DNA of 64,000 bases from Malaya genurostris (taxonomy: Eukaryota; Arthropoda; Insecta; Diptera; Culicidae). This document shows positions 21,619 to 33,178 of the stretch, one piece after another. The stretch spans positions 177,348,866 to 177,412,865 of the forward strand of contig NC_080572.1 of the NCBI RefSeq assembly GCF_030247185.1. The letters are read 5' to 3'. Below the pieces are notes generated by a model, which ran no database searches, was not told the origin of the DNA, and was given only the letters and a program-made list of their open reading frames with translations. The position numbers and the translations under genes were made by a program. Numbering within the stretch: position 1 is the stretch's first letter; every line of letters begins with the position of its first letter.

Positions 21619-22054
21619 AGTGAGCGTCGCACGATCAACATATCGTCTTAAAAAACGTTAAGTTAAGTTAAGTTACTTCGCGATAACTCAATTTATTTAC
21701 ACGTTTAAAAATGAAATCTCGTCGTAAAGGTTTGTACTTCGACAATACTTTTTTATATTTTGTTTGGAAAACATTTTTTTAATATGTGTTGAATTTTTGA
21801 TAACTTTTCGGATTTTCAATATTTAAAACTAACTCTGAAAAGGCATCAAAAAATTGAACCGAGTTCCACTTAGATTTTTTCTAATACAGTTAATTGTCAA
21901 AAAGTAAACAAAATAAAAATCACAACAATTTGCTTAAGTTGCGCGTGCAAGCATGAGCCTGCTTATGCGTGTTTACGCGCCCTTTTAGTAGATACTTAGG
22001 TAATAGAGGTAGATTCTACGTATATAAATCCAAAAAACGCTTTTTAAAATAAGG

Positions 22055-22057
<3 letters not shown>

Positions 22058-22145
<88 letters not shown>
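22058..22145. repeat. (AT)44 microsatellite
   Basis: About 88 bp of uninterrupted alternating A and T. Apparently not associated with any gene. Confidence 0.97.
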
Positions 22146-22148
<3 letters not shown>

Positions 22149-22279
22149 CTTTGCATTATTTATATCTTTAGCAAAAATACTTCAAATGTTTTTTTTTTCA
22201 AAATGAGATAGAAAATTTTTTTTTGTGAAAAAAAATATTTTTATTCGAAATTGGTACTACCCCCTTAACAAAAATTAAG

Positions 22280-23555
22280 GTGCCACTTTCAAAAGAAGTG
22301 TAATATAATCTTGTAAAACTTTTTCGAAGTCATGTTAGCTCTTTAAAATCATTGAAAGTCAGTACAGATTTTTGACCGTCTTTTTCCAGTTTTGGACCAC
22401 TATGCGTTGTTTTAAGCGACGCACAGAGAGGTATTTGAGCCATCTAGGTGGCCAAAACTATGTTACATATCTAGCTGCTTCAAACATTGTCATATATAAT
22501 TCCACAGTACTCTAAAAGGTTTAACTTAGCTTCGGATCAATATTATTACCCTACGAGTATTTCACAGCTTTTCTCGTTTGTTTAATAATACTTCTTATTG
22601 AACCGAATGAAATAAATACAATTCACATTTATCATATACTATCACCAACTGTCAGAAAACACCTCTTCCTCGGTAGGAACGTCCAATTCACCTGTCGATT
22701 CTACTAGGTCTGGTTCCTTTTTTTGATTGGGACTTTCTGAACCAATCATGTGCAGTGTTTCGGGCATAAACGGGATTCTTTTTTTTGTGAAACTATACGT
22801 AGATCTATAATAATATTTCAACTCAATTCAATAATAGCTGTTATTATCGAATCAGACGCGAGTAATAACCGATACCATTCTGATTCCTGATATTGGCTAC
22901 AACAGGTTTCGTACACGCGTTAATGAAAACGATAACCGATACCGAAGCTTGGCTTTGAAACAACAGCGTTTTGTTGGGTGTAATCAAAATAGTATTTTAT
23001 TACTAAATTAAACATGTATAGTAACGTCATTTGAGTGTTTCAATAACAAACTATTGAAAAATTGGTTTGAATTGACCTAACCACTAACCACTCACAGCAG
23101 GGCGAATGGTGTCATCCTATTGATTTTTCGTTCAAGGCCGACGGTTTCGATCGTTGGTTTGCACCTAGAATTTCATATAGTAGCAGATCTACTTCGTTCG
23201 GTTTAGGGAGTATTAACGTCATTGCAAGAGAAAGAATCGTTTACTTCTACATCGCATGAACGTTCGCACAGAAGAGTATATATAAATATATGCCATCTTA
23301 CAATTTTAACTTTAATCGGCAACCAGCCGCGTACGAAGCAGTTAGCTTGTTGCTCGCTGGATGCTTGCTTTTTATGGTGTGTTATTTTCTTCCATCTGCT
23401 GAACACCGATTCTACGGGAGCTAATTCAGAGCTTTCGGCGATAGATATTTTGGACCTAATTTGAAGCACTTGTATCTCGGTAATTTGTTGATGGCTTTGC
23501 CACATTTAACATCTGTGCAGTGCGGCACTGTATGCCAAATATGTGTTCGTTTGGA
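22280..23555. other. Non-coding stretch, no gene recognised
   Basis: AT-rich with a less AT-rich patch at 23090-23520. Frames of up to 100 codons on both strands overlap there (23203-23505), without a domain. No gene called. Confidence 0.4.
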
Positions 23556-23559
23556 ATTT

Positions 23560-24125
23560 TGTGGAAGTGTCATTGACATGCGTTATCCTTAGTTATAAAA
23601 TCTTACATGAATCAAGAATCATTTTAGCTCGTAATCACTATCGATTTTGTGTGACGGACGATCAGTACCGATTTGATTGATCTGATTTAATGATTTTCAT
23701 GAACTTATATTTTAATGAAAGGTCTTGTATTCTCACATAAAGTTCCTGAATTTGATTAAAATCCGATTTTTTGGTTCCGGAATTGCAGGTTGATATGTGC
23801 AAAAAAATTAAAATAAGTGAACTTACTACTACTTACTCAGAGACGGCTCGCCGATTCTCACAAACTAAGATTCAAATGAAAGGTACAATTATCCTACACA
23901 AAATTCCTAAATTTTGATCCGACTTCCGGTTCCGTAGTTACAAAGTGATTAGTGAAAAAATCCTATTTCAAATTACTGCCTCACTTTTCTCAAAGATGGC
24001 GTGACCGATTTCAACAAACTTAGATTCAAACGAAAGATCTCATGGTCCCATGAAAAAAATAACTCCAAAATTTCATCCGAATCCGACTTCCGGTTCCGGA
24101 ATTATATGACGAATGTGTTGAAAAT
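23560..24125 (-). repeat. Family-A modular repeat, three modules
   Basis: Three successive ~165-bp modules, each with an AACTTAGATTCAAATGAAAG-type block, then ATTCCTGAATTT, then CCGACTTCCGGTTCCG, then GTGTTGAAAATTGG. This is the inverted orientation of the same family at 25966, 42950, 45811 and 59975. Confidence 0.7.
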
Positions 24126-24154
24126 TGGATACCGTCACTTTAAGCCGCGAAACA

Positions 24155-24420
24155 AAACACTCTAAAACGCCAGTCAGACACAGTAGAACGTACATCGAAG
24201 ATGGTCTACATCCTAGCCGTCACCCGACCGATACCTTATATCCAAACATCTTCTCTGTTCATCAAACACTAGTATTCTCGCTTTATACCTATTTTCCGAT
24301 CAAGCATTGAGTAGGAGAGTGTATTTATAATCGCTTGTCACCTTCTTTAATGGTGCCAGTCGCTGGCTGGACCATGTTCGATGTACGTTCTACTGTGTCT
24401 GACTGGCGTTTTAGAGCGAC
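24155..24420. repeat. Inverted repeat, ~50-bp arms, in SINE-like unit
   Basis: CTCTAAAACGCCAGTCAGAC...CGTACATCGAA (24160-24210) is repeated inverted at ~24367-24418. The centre (CTACATCCTAGCCGTCACC to CGCTTGTCACC) is shared with 53930-54063 in direct orientation. A tRNA-like sequence follows the right arm. Confidence 0.75.
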
Positions 24421-24431
24421 TAAAACAAGAT

Positions 24432-24500
24432 TCAGAGTGGCGAAATGGTAGCGCGTATGCACGGAATGCATAAGAACGCAGGTTCGAGTTCTGTCTCTGA
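24432..24500 (+). repeat. tRNA-like SINE head, copy 1
   Basis: A 69-nt tRNA fold is possible: acceptor TCAGAG/CTCTGA, A box TGGCGAAATGGT, anticodon arm TATGC-ACGGAAT-GCATA, T arm GCAGG-TTCGAGT-TCTGT with B box GGTTCGAGTTC. The apparent anticodon would be GGA, but position 33 is C rather than U, and the long variable arm of tRNA-Ser is missing. I therefore read it as a tRNA-derived SINE, not a working tRNA. The downstream 100 bp (GCGTATCTTTTTCCAA...) is shared with the copy at 53796-53864. Confidence 0.65.
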
Positions 24501-24885
24501 GCGTATCTTTTTCCAACAAATCATCCGTTCTGTTAGTTTTTCATTCATTTGGCTTCTCCAATATATGTTCCGCTCAGTCATTGCAAAAAAAAACAAAGAA
24601 AATATTTTGAAAAATACTACACATCTATATAGCAATAACACATATCTATTCAGCAATAACACATATGAACTTAAAAAAAAGTGCGGATCGATAAAAGTGT
24701 GTATTGTCGGTTACGATACGCTATACTATTATATCTCCGGAACAGAAAGCAACAGTTATTTGATCTTCGAACTTGATTCACAACCCAAAAATAGCTTTCA
24801 AACGAGCCTAAGGTTGTAGAAATCGATTCAGCCTTTTAGAAAAGAAGAAAAAGGCATAAGTTGTATATAAAGGATGCTTTTTAAC

Positions 24886-25409
24886 CCCTTAACGACCATA
24901 AGATGTGGAGGACGAAATATCTCAGTACAAGACAATATTTTAGCTATTGGGGGTGCAAATTAAGAGAATATCACCAGATGAAGATGGCAGGGTGCATAAG
25001 TTTTCTATAATTTCATGGGAAATATTTTTCCCTGTGATTCTTAGAAATAAATAAAAAAAGAGTTGAGATTATTATATCGTAATTTAATTTATTGCTTTGA
25101 TTGCTTTGATTATCAGAATAGTAAAATAAACAGTTAGTTATGTATGATTTTACGATTTCATGTACTTGTGAACGTTGCACATAACACATTTATTATGTGT
25201 TCTATTTTCTATACGTCATTTTGCACAAACTTTTTTAGTGCAATAAAGATTGATAGTTCTTTTTACTTATTCGTTCAGAAACACATTTGTCGCCTTGGAA
25301 ATAAGTTTTCTTTAACATTCAGTAAAAGAAAACATCGATTTAATAGTACTTTAAGAATCTATTACGATTTTTATAGAAGGGAAACATATTTCCATTGGTC
25401 GTTAAGGGG
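24886..25409. mobile_element. piggyBac-type MITE, 524 bp
   Basis: Terminal inverted repeats CCCCTTAACGACCA are perfect over 14 bp. The flanks are TTAA (24882-24885) and TTGA (25410-25413), consistent with a TTAA target with one later mutation. The inside is AT-rich, and a frame of 89 codons has no transposase features. Confidence 0.75.
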
Positions 25410-25429
25410 TTGAGAAATATAGGACAAAA

Positions 25430-25865
25430 AAATTTGAGAAAATTGACATCTTTATTGGAATCGATAGAACAATCAATATAATTTAATGTTTGAAGATGAT
25501 TTCATGCAAATGTTGGCCGCTTTAGATGGCCTATACGCAAGGTCCAATTTTGGTACACTCTCTTCAACGTGTCGACCGGTATTTCACGAATAATGAAACC
25601 GGCCCATAATCCACATCAAACAGTGACTTTTTTGGGATACATTGGTAGCTCTTGCAATATTGCAATAGCTTCTGACCGATCTTCACTCCAGATGCGGAAA
25701 TTTTGATTGTTGACGTATTCATTCAACCAGAAATGCGCTTCGTCGCTGAACACAATTTTTCGATAAAAAAGTGGATCTTCCTTCAATTTTGCCAGTGCCC
25801 ATTCATGATTATATCATAAACCAAATGACGATTCGAGATTAAATTATAGACCAGGCTGAAAAGGA
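25430..25865 (-). pseudogene. Tc1/mariner-superfamily transposase remnant, internally deleted
   Basis: On the minus strand from about 25810, the translation reads EWALAKLKEDPLFYRKIVFS then DEAHFWLNEYVN. That is the first catalytic Asp block (FSDEAHF). IWSEDRSEA and PKKVTV follow, then a stop where Trp is expected, then CGLWAGFII. After that the sequence jumps to a C-terminal-like stretch (IPVDTLKRVYQNW). The segment between, with the second Asp and the final acidic residue, is gone. This family (IS630/Tc1/mariner, FSDEAHFWL type) is common in insects. It is a different family from the DD37E element at 17.8 kb. Confidence 0.8.
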
Positions 25866-25965
25866 TACCTGCAAAAAAATAACCCGTTAGTACACACTAG
25901 AGATGGGCAAAACAGCTCAATTCTAAGAACCGTTCAGAGCTTGATAGCTCTACCAAAAACGTGCT

Positions 25966-27425
25966 TAATCCACCTAGCAGTGAGATGATCCGCATGTGTT
26001 TTTGCATGAATATTCTTCGGTGTTTTAGTTCTTATGTCATTATTTTAATGACCGTCGTTTCAAGCGGAAATTTGAGATTTCAATCGTAAATCGAATCGAA
26101 ATTTATTCTAAGCGTGTGACAATCGATTGAACATTCCATGAGATGTTGAAGTAAGTTCAACTTTAGAGTTTACAGTTATTTACGGTACTACCAGAACCGG
26201 AACCAGCATAACCGAAAACGATTCGTATGGCCATAAATTAATATGACGAAAAAAAATGCAATAGTTTTGAGTTCAACTTTGAAGCTTTTTTGGATTGTCA
26301 TCTTCTATATCGCTATGAATTTTAAAAACTCATCACCCTGTAATTCCAGAATCGGATAAAATTTATCAATTTTGTGTGGGACCATAAATCCTTTAATTTG
26401 AATTTATGTTTTTGAAATTCGATTTGGCCTTTTTTAAGAAAACGATTGAGCTTTGAGAAATGATTCGATACTGGAACCGGAATTCTAAAATCGGTGTCAG
26501 TTAAATGCCGAAGTCAGTTAAATCCACCTCAGAAGTTGTATAGTTTACATTTAATTCAAACTGTTTGAAAATCAGTGTAGACATCTTTGAGAAATCGTAG
26601 TGCGAACTAAATTTTTGGGTATCTTCCGAATCGAAAACTGAATACCTCTGAAACTGAAATAAGTTTATTTGGTTATCGACTATCCAAATCTACAAACCCG
26701 ATAAACCTGACAAATTTATGTGAAATGGACATTTTTATACTAATCACCCTGTATCCTCTAAGCCGGAAGTTGGATCTGACTTTTATAGTATATTAAGACC
26801 TTTCTTTAATATTTTATGGTTCCTATATTTCATTTGAATCTTACATCGGTTTAGCCATCTACGAGAAAAATGAGTAACACTATTTCAATTTCCTTTCACA
26901 TGTTACCCTGTAGTTCCAGAACCAGAATTCGGATCCAAACGTAATTCAGGAACCTTGTTTGGAAGGATACGACTATTCATATGAATCAGAGTTTGTAGAA
27001 CACGGTTGAGTCATCTTCAAGAAAATCGAGTGAAATTATTTACCACACATGCATTTGCTGATCTCGACGAACTGATTCGAATGGTATATGCGTGTTATGT
27101 TCTTCCAGCATTTATTGCTGTAAGTAGTTTAAATCAATATAATTATGAAATTGATTTCAACTCGGAAAAGCTGCCATCATCTGGTTTACATATGTCACAT
27201 TCGAACAATTATGTTGCCAAAAAACGAACCGTGCTAAAATCGGTCCGGAATTTCATGGAAAAGTATACTGTACACAGTCTTTTTGGTCATTAGAAACAAT
27301 TGTATAAAAAATCGTCGAGCTGAATCGATTGGTATATAACACTGGCCCCTCCGGGCCTCGGAAAATTTTTCTAAAGTTTGAGCGAATTCTATACCTATTT
27401 TTTATATTTATAAAAAAAGGTAAAA
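25966..27425 (+). repeat. Family-A modular repeat, long copy, paralogue of 59975-61130
   Basis: It begins with the family terminus CTTAATCCACCTAGCAGTGA. Several modules follow (CACCCTGTAATTCCAGAATC, GGACCATAAATCCTTTAATT, TTAGCCATCTACGAGAAAAA), and it ends around a GATTGGTATATAACACTGGC block. It aligns nearly end to end with 59975-61130, including ATATGAATC...GTTTGTAGAA and TGTTCTTCCAGCATTTATTG. Non-coding. Confidence 0.75.
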
Positions 27426-27809
27426 AAAAACTAGAACCTGATGCGTTCATTTGTTCTTCAGAAATTTTGATGGTTTTGGCAAAAACCGTACGAAAACAAA
27501 TAATTATTAATTCTTTAACAAAAATGCAGTAACTTTTTCACATGAGTTTAAAGTAGCTATCGTTCATCTTTCTGTACTTTTTTATATACAATTTCTAATA
27601 AAAGCAAAGTCTTGGGCATTAACATTCCTTTTTTTGGAATTTGACCTTTCTGTTTCAACAGAATTCGCGGCCTATTCATATCGTACAGAATCATTGCATG
27701 ACTAGTACTACCATCCTACTGACACTAAGAATCAATATCTACTGCATTTTTAAAAACTACAACCGTTTCGAAATGTACAGTTATTAATACAATATCTTTT
27801 TTATTTGTT

Positions 27810-27925
27810 TCGATTTTAGAGGTTTTAACTTTAATGTCGCTCGCCTCTTCGGGCCAGAAAAACTTTCTGATCCTATGTGTGGAGCTGGGCACCGAACCCA
27901 GGTGGGCTGCATGACTATCACATTT
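27810..27925 (-). repeat. tRNA-derived SINE (Feilai-like), truncated
   Basis: The minus strand reads CAGCCCACCTGGGTTCGGTG (B-box-like), then AGAAAGTTTTTCTGGCCCGA, then GAGGCGAGCGAC and an A-rich end. I associate this arrangement with mosquito tRNA-related SINEs such as Feilai; that link is from memory. The A-box half is degenerate. Confidence 0.5.
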
Positions 27926-28099
27926 TCGAATAGATTAGAGAACTATCGTTCTTTAACGAAGAACTGTTGTTCGCTCATTCTTCCAGAAACTAGTTCTTCT
28001 TTTAACCGTTCGCGAAAGGATTGCCCATCTCTAATACACACACACATACATTTTCCGATCTCGTCGAGCTGAATCGAATGATATATAACACAAAAAAGG

Positions 28100-30930
28100 T
28101 AGAAAATAATCTTTGCAGTGAGTTTTTATTAATTTGACTTTCCTGTCTCCTTCCTGCTCGGCATTGCAAACCTGATCCGGATAAAATTTGTGTCTCCTAA
28201 GGAATATCGATTAAAGTCGCGTTTTTGATAGTATTTGTCCACTGTTCGTTGGAAGGATTCAGATAGCATTTCCATCCACACATGTTATCCAATTCAATCC
28301 ATTCAAATAAATACCACAGCAGTATTCATGAAACAACAGCATAAAATAACACGTTCTACTGAGGGAATTGTTTTTTCAAAAACATGCATCAAAATAACTC
28401 GATGGATTTGCAATGAACTGCCGTGTAAGCTCAATTCTCCAGTGACTTCCAGGGCGACTTCACAATGAGAGGATTGCTCGCCAGCGCGTCTGTCGGTGTG
28501 CTGAAAATGCAAATAAATCAAATTTTATACACTTGGCTCGTTCGCATTAGCGTTGCAGCTCCGAGTTAGGCTTTCCGTGGTGCCACAAAACCAATTGAAA
28601 TTGTTGGTTTGCAGCTCGATTCGAATCGGTTTCGCTACAAATTCACGAGTATTAGACAATCACTCGAACTATTTCCCAGTCCCCCCTTCCTAGGTGGGGG
28701 AGAAACAATCAGCTAGTCCTCGGTGCCTTGCTTTCGGTTTGATTTTGCCTTTGATACCGGCCGGAAACCGCCCGACAAATTCGACCGTGTGCTCAATGTG
28801 TATCACAAATGCGCATTATTTACGGGTTACTGCACCCATTGCCAATGCAAGCTCGTAAATTGTATTTCGAACATTTGCATTCCAATGCCTGTCGAAAAAA
28901 AAAACAATATAAGAACGGATGATGCCTGCACCTGTGGATGGCATGCTTCCGCAATGGGAGCCTTCAGCAATTTTCACTTTATCGAGAACGATTTGAGTGA
29001 CGCTGGGGGTGTTTTAGTTTAGATTCAAACATGTTATTAGGTGTGGTTGGATTGAATCATTTGAGTCTGTTGATCAGAATCTAACACAGAAAGGAGTGAT
29101 CAAATGTCAGGCACCACGCGTCTCCGTCAATTGAATAATTCGAACTAATTTAAGTCTCGCTCTGGCAAGAATTCTGATGGCGAAAGCGAATTCATCCTCA
29201 ACATCCCTACATTGGTAGTAACAGTTTTTTGTTCGGACCGCTTAGCAATAATGGTTGGTTGAACAGTTGGCTATCCACTCCATTACAGGTGTGCCATCAG
29301 GACAATCATAGTCAGCACCACGAGTTTCAAACAAACCGAACAATAAATGCGATAAAAGTTGGTAATTTGTGTATGAATACCTGCTTGTTTCAATGTTCGA
29401 TTTTATATCAGCAGTAAGCTTGTGCTTTGGTTGGGTTGTGGAAAGCGCAGCGAACAAGAAAACCAGATACGCATGTTCGACTGGTTCGAACAATATCCAT
29501 AAACCTGCATAGCCGATGTGTGCAGATGCAATGAAACAATTTCATTTCATTCGAATGCTCAAATAAAAATCTATCTCTGCAGTTGTGCATACCTCCAGGG
29601 GGGACGGTAACTGTTTTCAATAAATTATTTTCAGTTTAAATTTCGTGTTGAATCACTGAACTATACTTACTCCTTCCATGAGACTAAAACGATACAATCC
29701 CGTCAAAACTACCTCCACTTAGCAAACACTGCCCAATTCATTAGTTTCTTCTGTCCGAACGGAAATGTCCCCAACTCAATCCCGTTCGGAAATTTACCCC
29801 CCGGCGTAGCTATAATTGCATCTCTTTATTCCGTTTCCCATCCACCACCTCCCTCGGAAAAAAGTGGCACCCTTTGCTTCCTTCACGAGCAGCACCACCA
29901 CCATCAAGCAAACAACGCGCCGACGGACCCGGACCGTTGCTTGGCTCGAACCCAGTTCAGCCGGAGCCGACCGGAAGCGGCAACATCGCGTCAACGCCAT
30001 TCTGCTCCATTATCTGCGTACCGTATTGCAGAAGCACTTTTGGTCTTTTATACGGGCTCACAGAGGGAGAAAAAAAACATCAGATATCCTTCTGCATCAT
30101 AAAGCCGGTTGCCTAACAAGTCGTTATAATGAGTGCCTTTGTATATTATCGCGAAAAAATGAGCGGATGAAACCGCGGGAAATGGACTTTCTCCTCGCTG
30201 CAGGGCTTTTTTGGTCCGGGATCGGACGAATTCGGACTGACAATGGCAATATTAAATATTTAGGCCAGCCTTCGGAGGACTATATTTTAGAGTCAGTTAC
30301 AGAGTCATTCAAGAGTGAAGATGAGAAGTCGGTTGTCAGCTAGTAAAAGTCAATGTGCTGAGCAAAATCTTGCTACGGAACATTTGAGCCAGCGTTGACT
30401 GATGGCGTAATAAATGGAATAATGGAGTGCTTTACAGTTTGTATCACATCTGAATTGGACAGCTTTGTTTATATTTGAGCAGTATAACTGCTATTGATAG
30501 TTAGTCTATAAACGTGTGAATGGCTATGAATAGAATTTATAGAAATTAAGAAAAGTGTTTGAATATAACTTTTTTACATAATCTAGTAACGGTATCTCCA
30601 TGTACTACAACTTATAGTTAGTTGCTGTCTCTGTTTAATCCATTGTCTCAAAAGGTAAGATGAAAATATATTATAAATTAATTCAAATTTTTCAGCAAAA
30701 CATCTGCTTTCGCAGTTGCAGTTTTTTGTGTCTAATTTTTCCAAAAATGTATGGAACGTTTGAAACCATCATTTTGTTGTGGGGTGCATATTGATACCTT
30801 ATGGTGTTTAAGAGTTATCTGATATTTTCGATTTGTTGAAAAAAAAATCTAATACTGATAACTTTAGAAAACCGTACCAGATTTATTTGATCGATCTGGT
30901 ATCTATTGGATATTGATATTTGAATGGCGA
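28100..30930. other. Unique intronic island without a supported gene
   Basis: Largely repeat-free with patches of higher GC (28500-29030 and 29750-30240). The longest frames are 175 codons (+, 29816-30343) and 99 codons (+, 28723-29022). They have no recognisable domain, splice context or family, so I do not call them. It may hold conserved non-coding sequence of the host intron. Confidence 0.4.
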
Positions 30931-30934
30931 CAAG

Positions 30935-31499
30935 TTTTGTCTTTCTCATATAGAAAGGTTAAGCAATCACTTGAAAAATCGACTTTTAAAATTTGTCATA
31001 CACCACTCGAATCAGTACGTCGAGCTGAGCAATGTCTATGTGTATGTGGGTGTGTGTATGTGTCAAATAATCTCACTAGGTTTTCTCGAACATGACTGAA
31101 TCGATTTGACAAACTAGCATTCAAATGAAAGATTTCATGGTTCCACACGGAATTCCTGAATATTATTCGGATCCGACTCCCGGTTCCGGAGTTGTGGGGC
31201 AAAGTGTGTTAAATCGATAGCCATTATCAATAGGCAACTAGACAAACCGATTCCGGCTATCCTGATTCCCGGTCTCCGGTTCCACCGGAAATAGTGGTCA
31301 TATATTCCGAAATGGATCTCACTCACTCACGATGGTTTGACCGATTTCCACAAACTTAGATTCAAATGACAGGTCTCACGGTCCTATCCGAAATTCCTGA
31401 ATTTTATTCGGGCCCCACTTCCGGTTTTGGAGTTATAGGGTAAAGTGTGTACAATATTGAACACCGTCACATAAACCGGCGAAACAAAAACCGTAAAAA
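30935..31499 (-). repeat. Family-A repeat, left part (interrupted)
   Basis: It begins at the family 3'-end hairpin (CTTTCTCATATAGAAAGG) and shows modules with TTCAAATGAAAGATTTCATG and CGACTCCCGGTTCCGG. It continues in the same orientation at 39974-40345, beyond the foldback element, ending in the inverted 5' terminus (CATTAGGTGGATTAAAA). Confidence 0.7.
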
Positions 31500-32474
31500 G
31501 GGTGTCCCCGGGTTTTCATATAAAAACTGTCCCCAAACAGAACAAAAATTGATATACGCTGTTTGAAACGGTTTATATTGGAGATGATTCTTCCAAAATT
31601 TTAACCCTTTAACTGCCATTTTGGTGGAGTTAGGGTGGTTCTTCTGATTTTCATTTTATTTATTTTTTTCAAAAACCTCTTTAACAAAAAAATTTAAAAA
31701 AATCAGGAATATTTTAGGAAGTATGGGGAACCTTTCTGATTTTTGTCAGAATTTTTCAAAATTTATTTCATGTGAAAAAAATTGTTCAAAATTTTCGAAT
31801 TTTTTTTAATCGCACTTTTAATTTTGGTACCACTCTAGATTTTACATCGAAAATAAATCAATTATGAGTACATTACCCTGTATTTTATTCAGATTTTTAA
31901 AAAATGTGGACGGATATAATATCAGACTTTGAAAAAATAAATCATTCGGAAAGCCATGCGTCTCCATCAAATTTTCATCATCCGATAGAGACGGCGCGTA
32001 CCATGCGTTTCCATCTACAACTCGAGTTCAGGGCTTAAGAATTTTCATAAGGAAGGATCGGTGAGAGAAACATGAATCAGAACCAATAAATTGACAAATA
32101 TTTAGGTTTTAATATACGGTTTAAAGTTTTTATTCATGAACTGATAAGTCATTTAACATTTATTTTACATTTATTGTATTCAGATCAAATAATAACTATA
32201 TTTAGTAAAAATTCTAAAGGACAATTAAATTATAGTTCTTTTGCAACAAAAAGTAAGATACCAAGCGCAAAATCAAGGAAAATTAGAAACCAAGCGAAAT
32301 CAAAAAAACTTTCAGTTTTAAGGTAAAATGTTCGTCGACGTTCTGTATCACATGGTATGAATAGCCAAGTTGCCTGAAACTGCTCAACAAGACAGCTGAA
32401 GTTAAACGGCTTAAGCTCATAAAGACGGATTAATCAAACTGAGATCGGACTGACAGTAAATCCGTCGAAACAAA

Positions 32475-32485
32475 ATGTATGAAAG
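32475..32485. repeat. Target-site duplication, 5' side of LINE copy 2
   Basis: ATGTATGAAAG precedes the element start at 32486 and matches ATGTATGAGAG at 38508-38518 (10 of 11). The preceding A run may extend it. Confidence 0.75.
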
Positions 32486-33178
32486 CATTCAGTAAAAACC
32501 ATTCAAGCGAAGAGGTTGTGTTTCGATTGTACTGGCTCGTGAGTTAACGGCTGCTACCGAGACAATTCTAAGCTTCAGGTAGTTAAACTGCCCATAGCAA
32601 ACGCAATATTCGGGGCGTTTCCCGACTGGAAAGCTAGCAACGAAGGCCATCCCGTTCATACGCACAGAGGTGTAGAGACACAGAGGTGCGAGAGCATAGA
32701 AGTGACGAGTCACAGAGGTGCCATCGCATAAAGGTGCGAAGACGAAGGGGTGCAAAGGCACAGAGGTGCTAAAGCAACCCAGTGCTGATCTACCAGGTAC
32801 CAGAATTTGTACGCTGCGTAGGATCAAAAGAGACGGCATATATCGCGAGGTGCTACACTGCAAGCATCGCATTTGATCGCCACCAAGAGCAAAAGCACTG
32901 TACCTGGGGTCAGGTACAGCAAGTGCAGTGGTGTTCACAACGACGGCAGAGCAACTGAGATAGCAGTAAACGACAGAAGACTGCCAATTGGAAACAGCAA
33001 AAGACTGCCAATTGGAAATCGTTGGAAGAGCTTCACGTCGTTCTTCACGATAAAGGAACAGAGACATCAGCTACAAGGTAGATTTAATTTAATTTATTTT
33101 TTATTTCTTATATCTGAAATTTTACTAAACATAAGTTTTTATTTTGGTATTATTAATTTACAAAAAAAATTTAATGTA

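Larger units (their letters stand above)
25898..28033. mobile_element. hAT-like element (TAGAGATGGGC ends) carrying other repeats
   Basis: The left end TAGAGATGGGCAAAAC and the right end GATTGCCCATCTCTA form inverted termini. Flanks GTACACAC and ATACACAC match 7 of 8. Only about 65 bp at the left and 110 bp at the right look like the parent MITE. The interior holds a 1.45-kb family-A repeat and a SINE fragment. No transposase. Confidence 0.65.

Noticed and set aside
24432..24500. Functional tRNA-Ser (GGA)
   Set aside because: C at position 33, no long variable arm, and a second copy embedded in the same repeat flanks at 53796-53864; better read as a SINE head.
29816..30343. 175-codon plus-strand open frame
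   Set aside because: No domain, no family resemblance, no splice or promoter context, and a second frame overlaps it. Treated as chance frame in a GC-richer patch.
32873..33178. 102-codon in-frame extension upstream of LINE ORF1
   Set aside because: Lies in the 5' UTR; copy 1 has no matching protein there and both copies agree on the MDxxM start.
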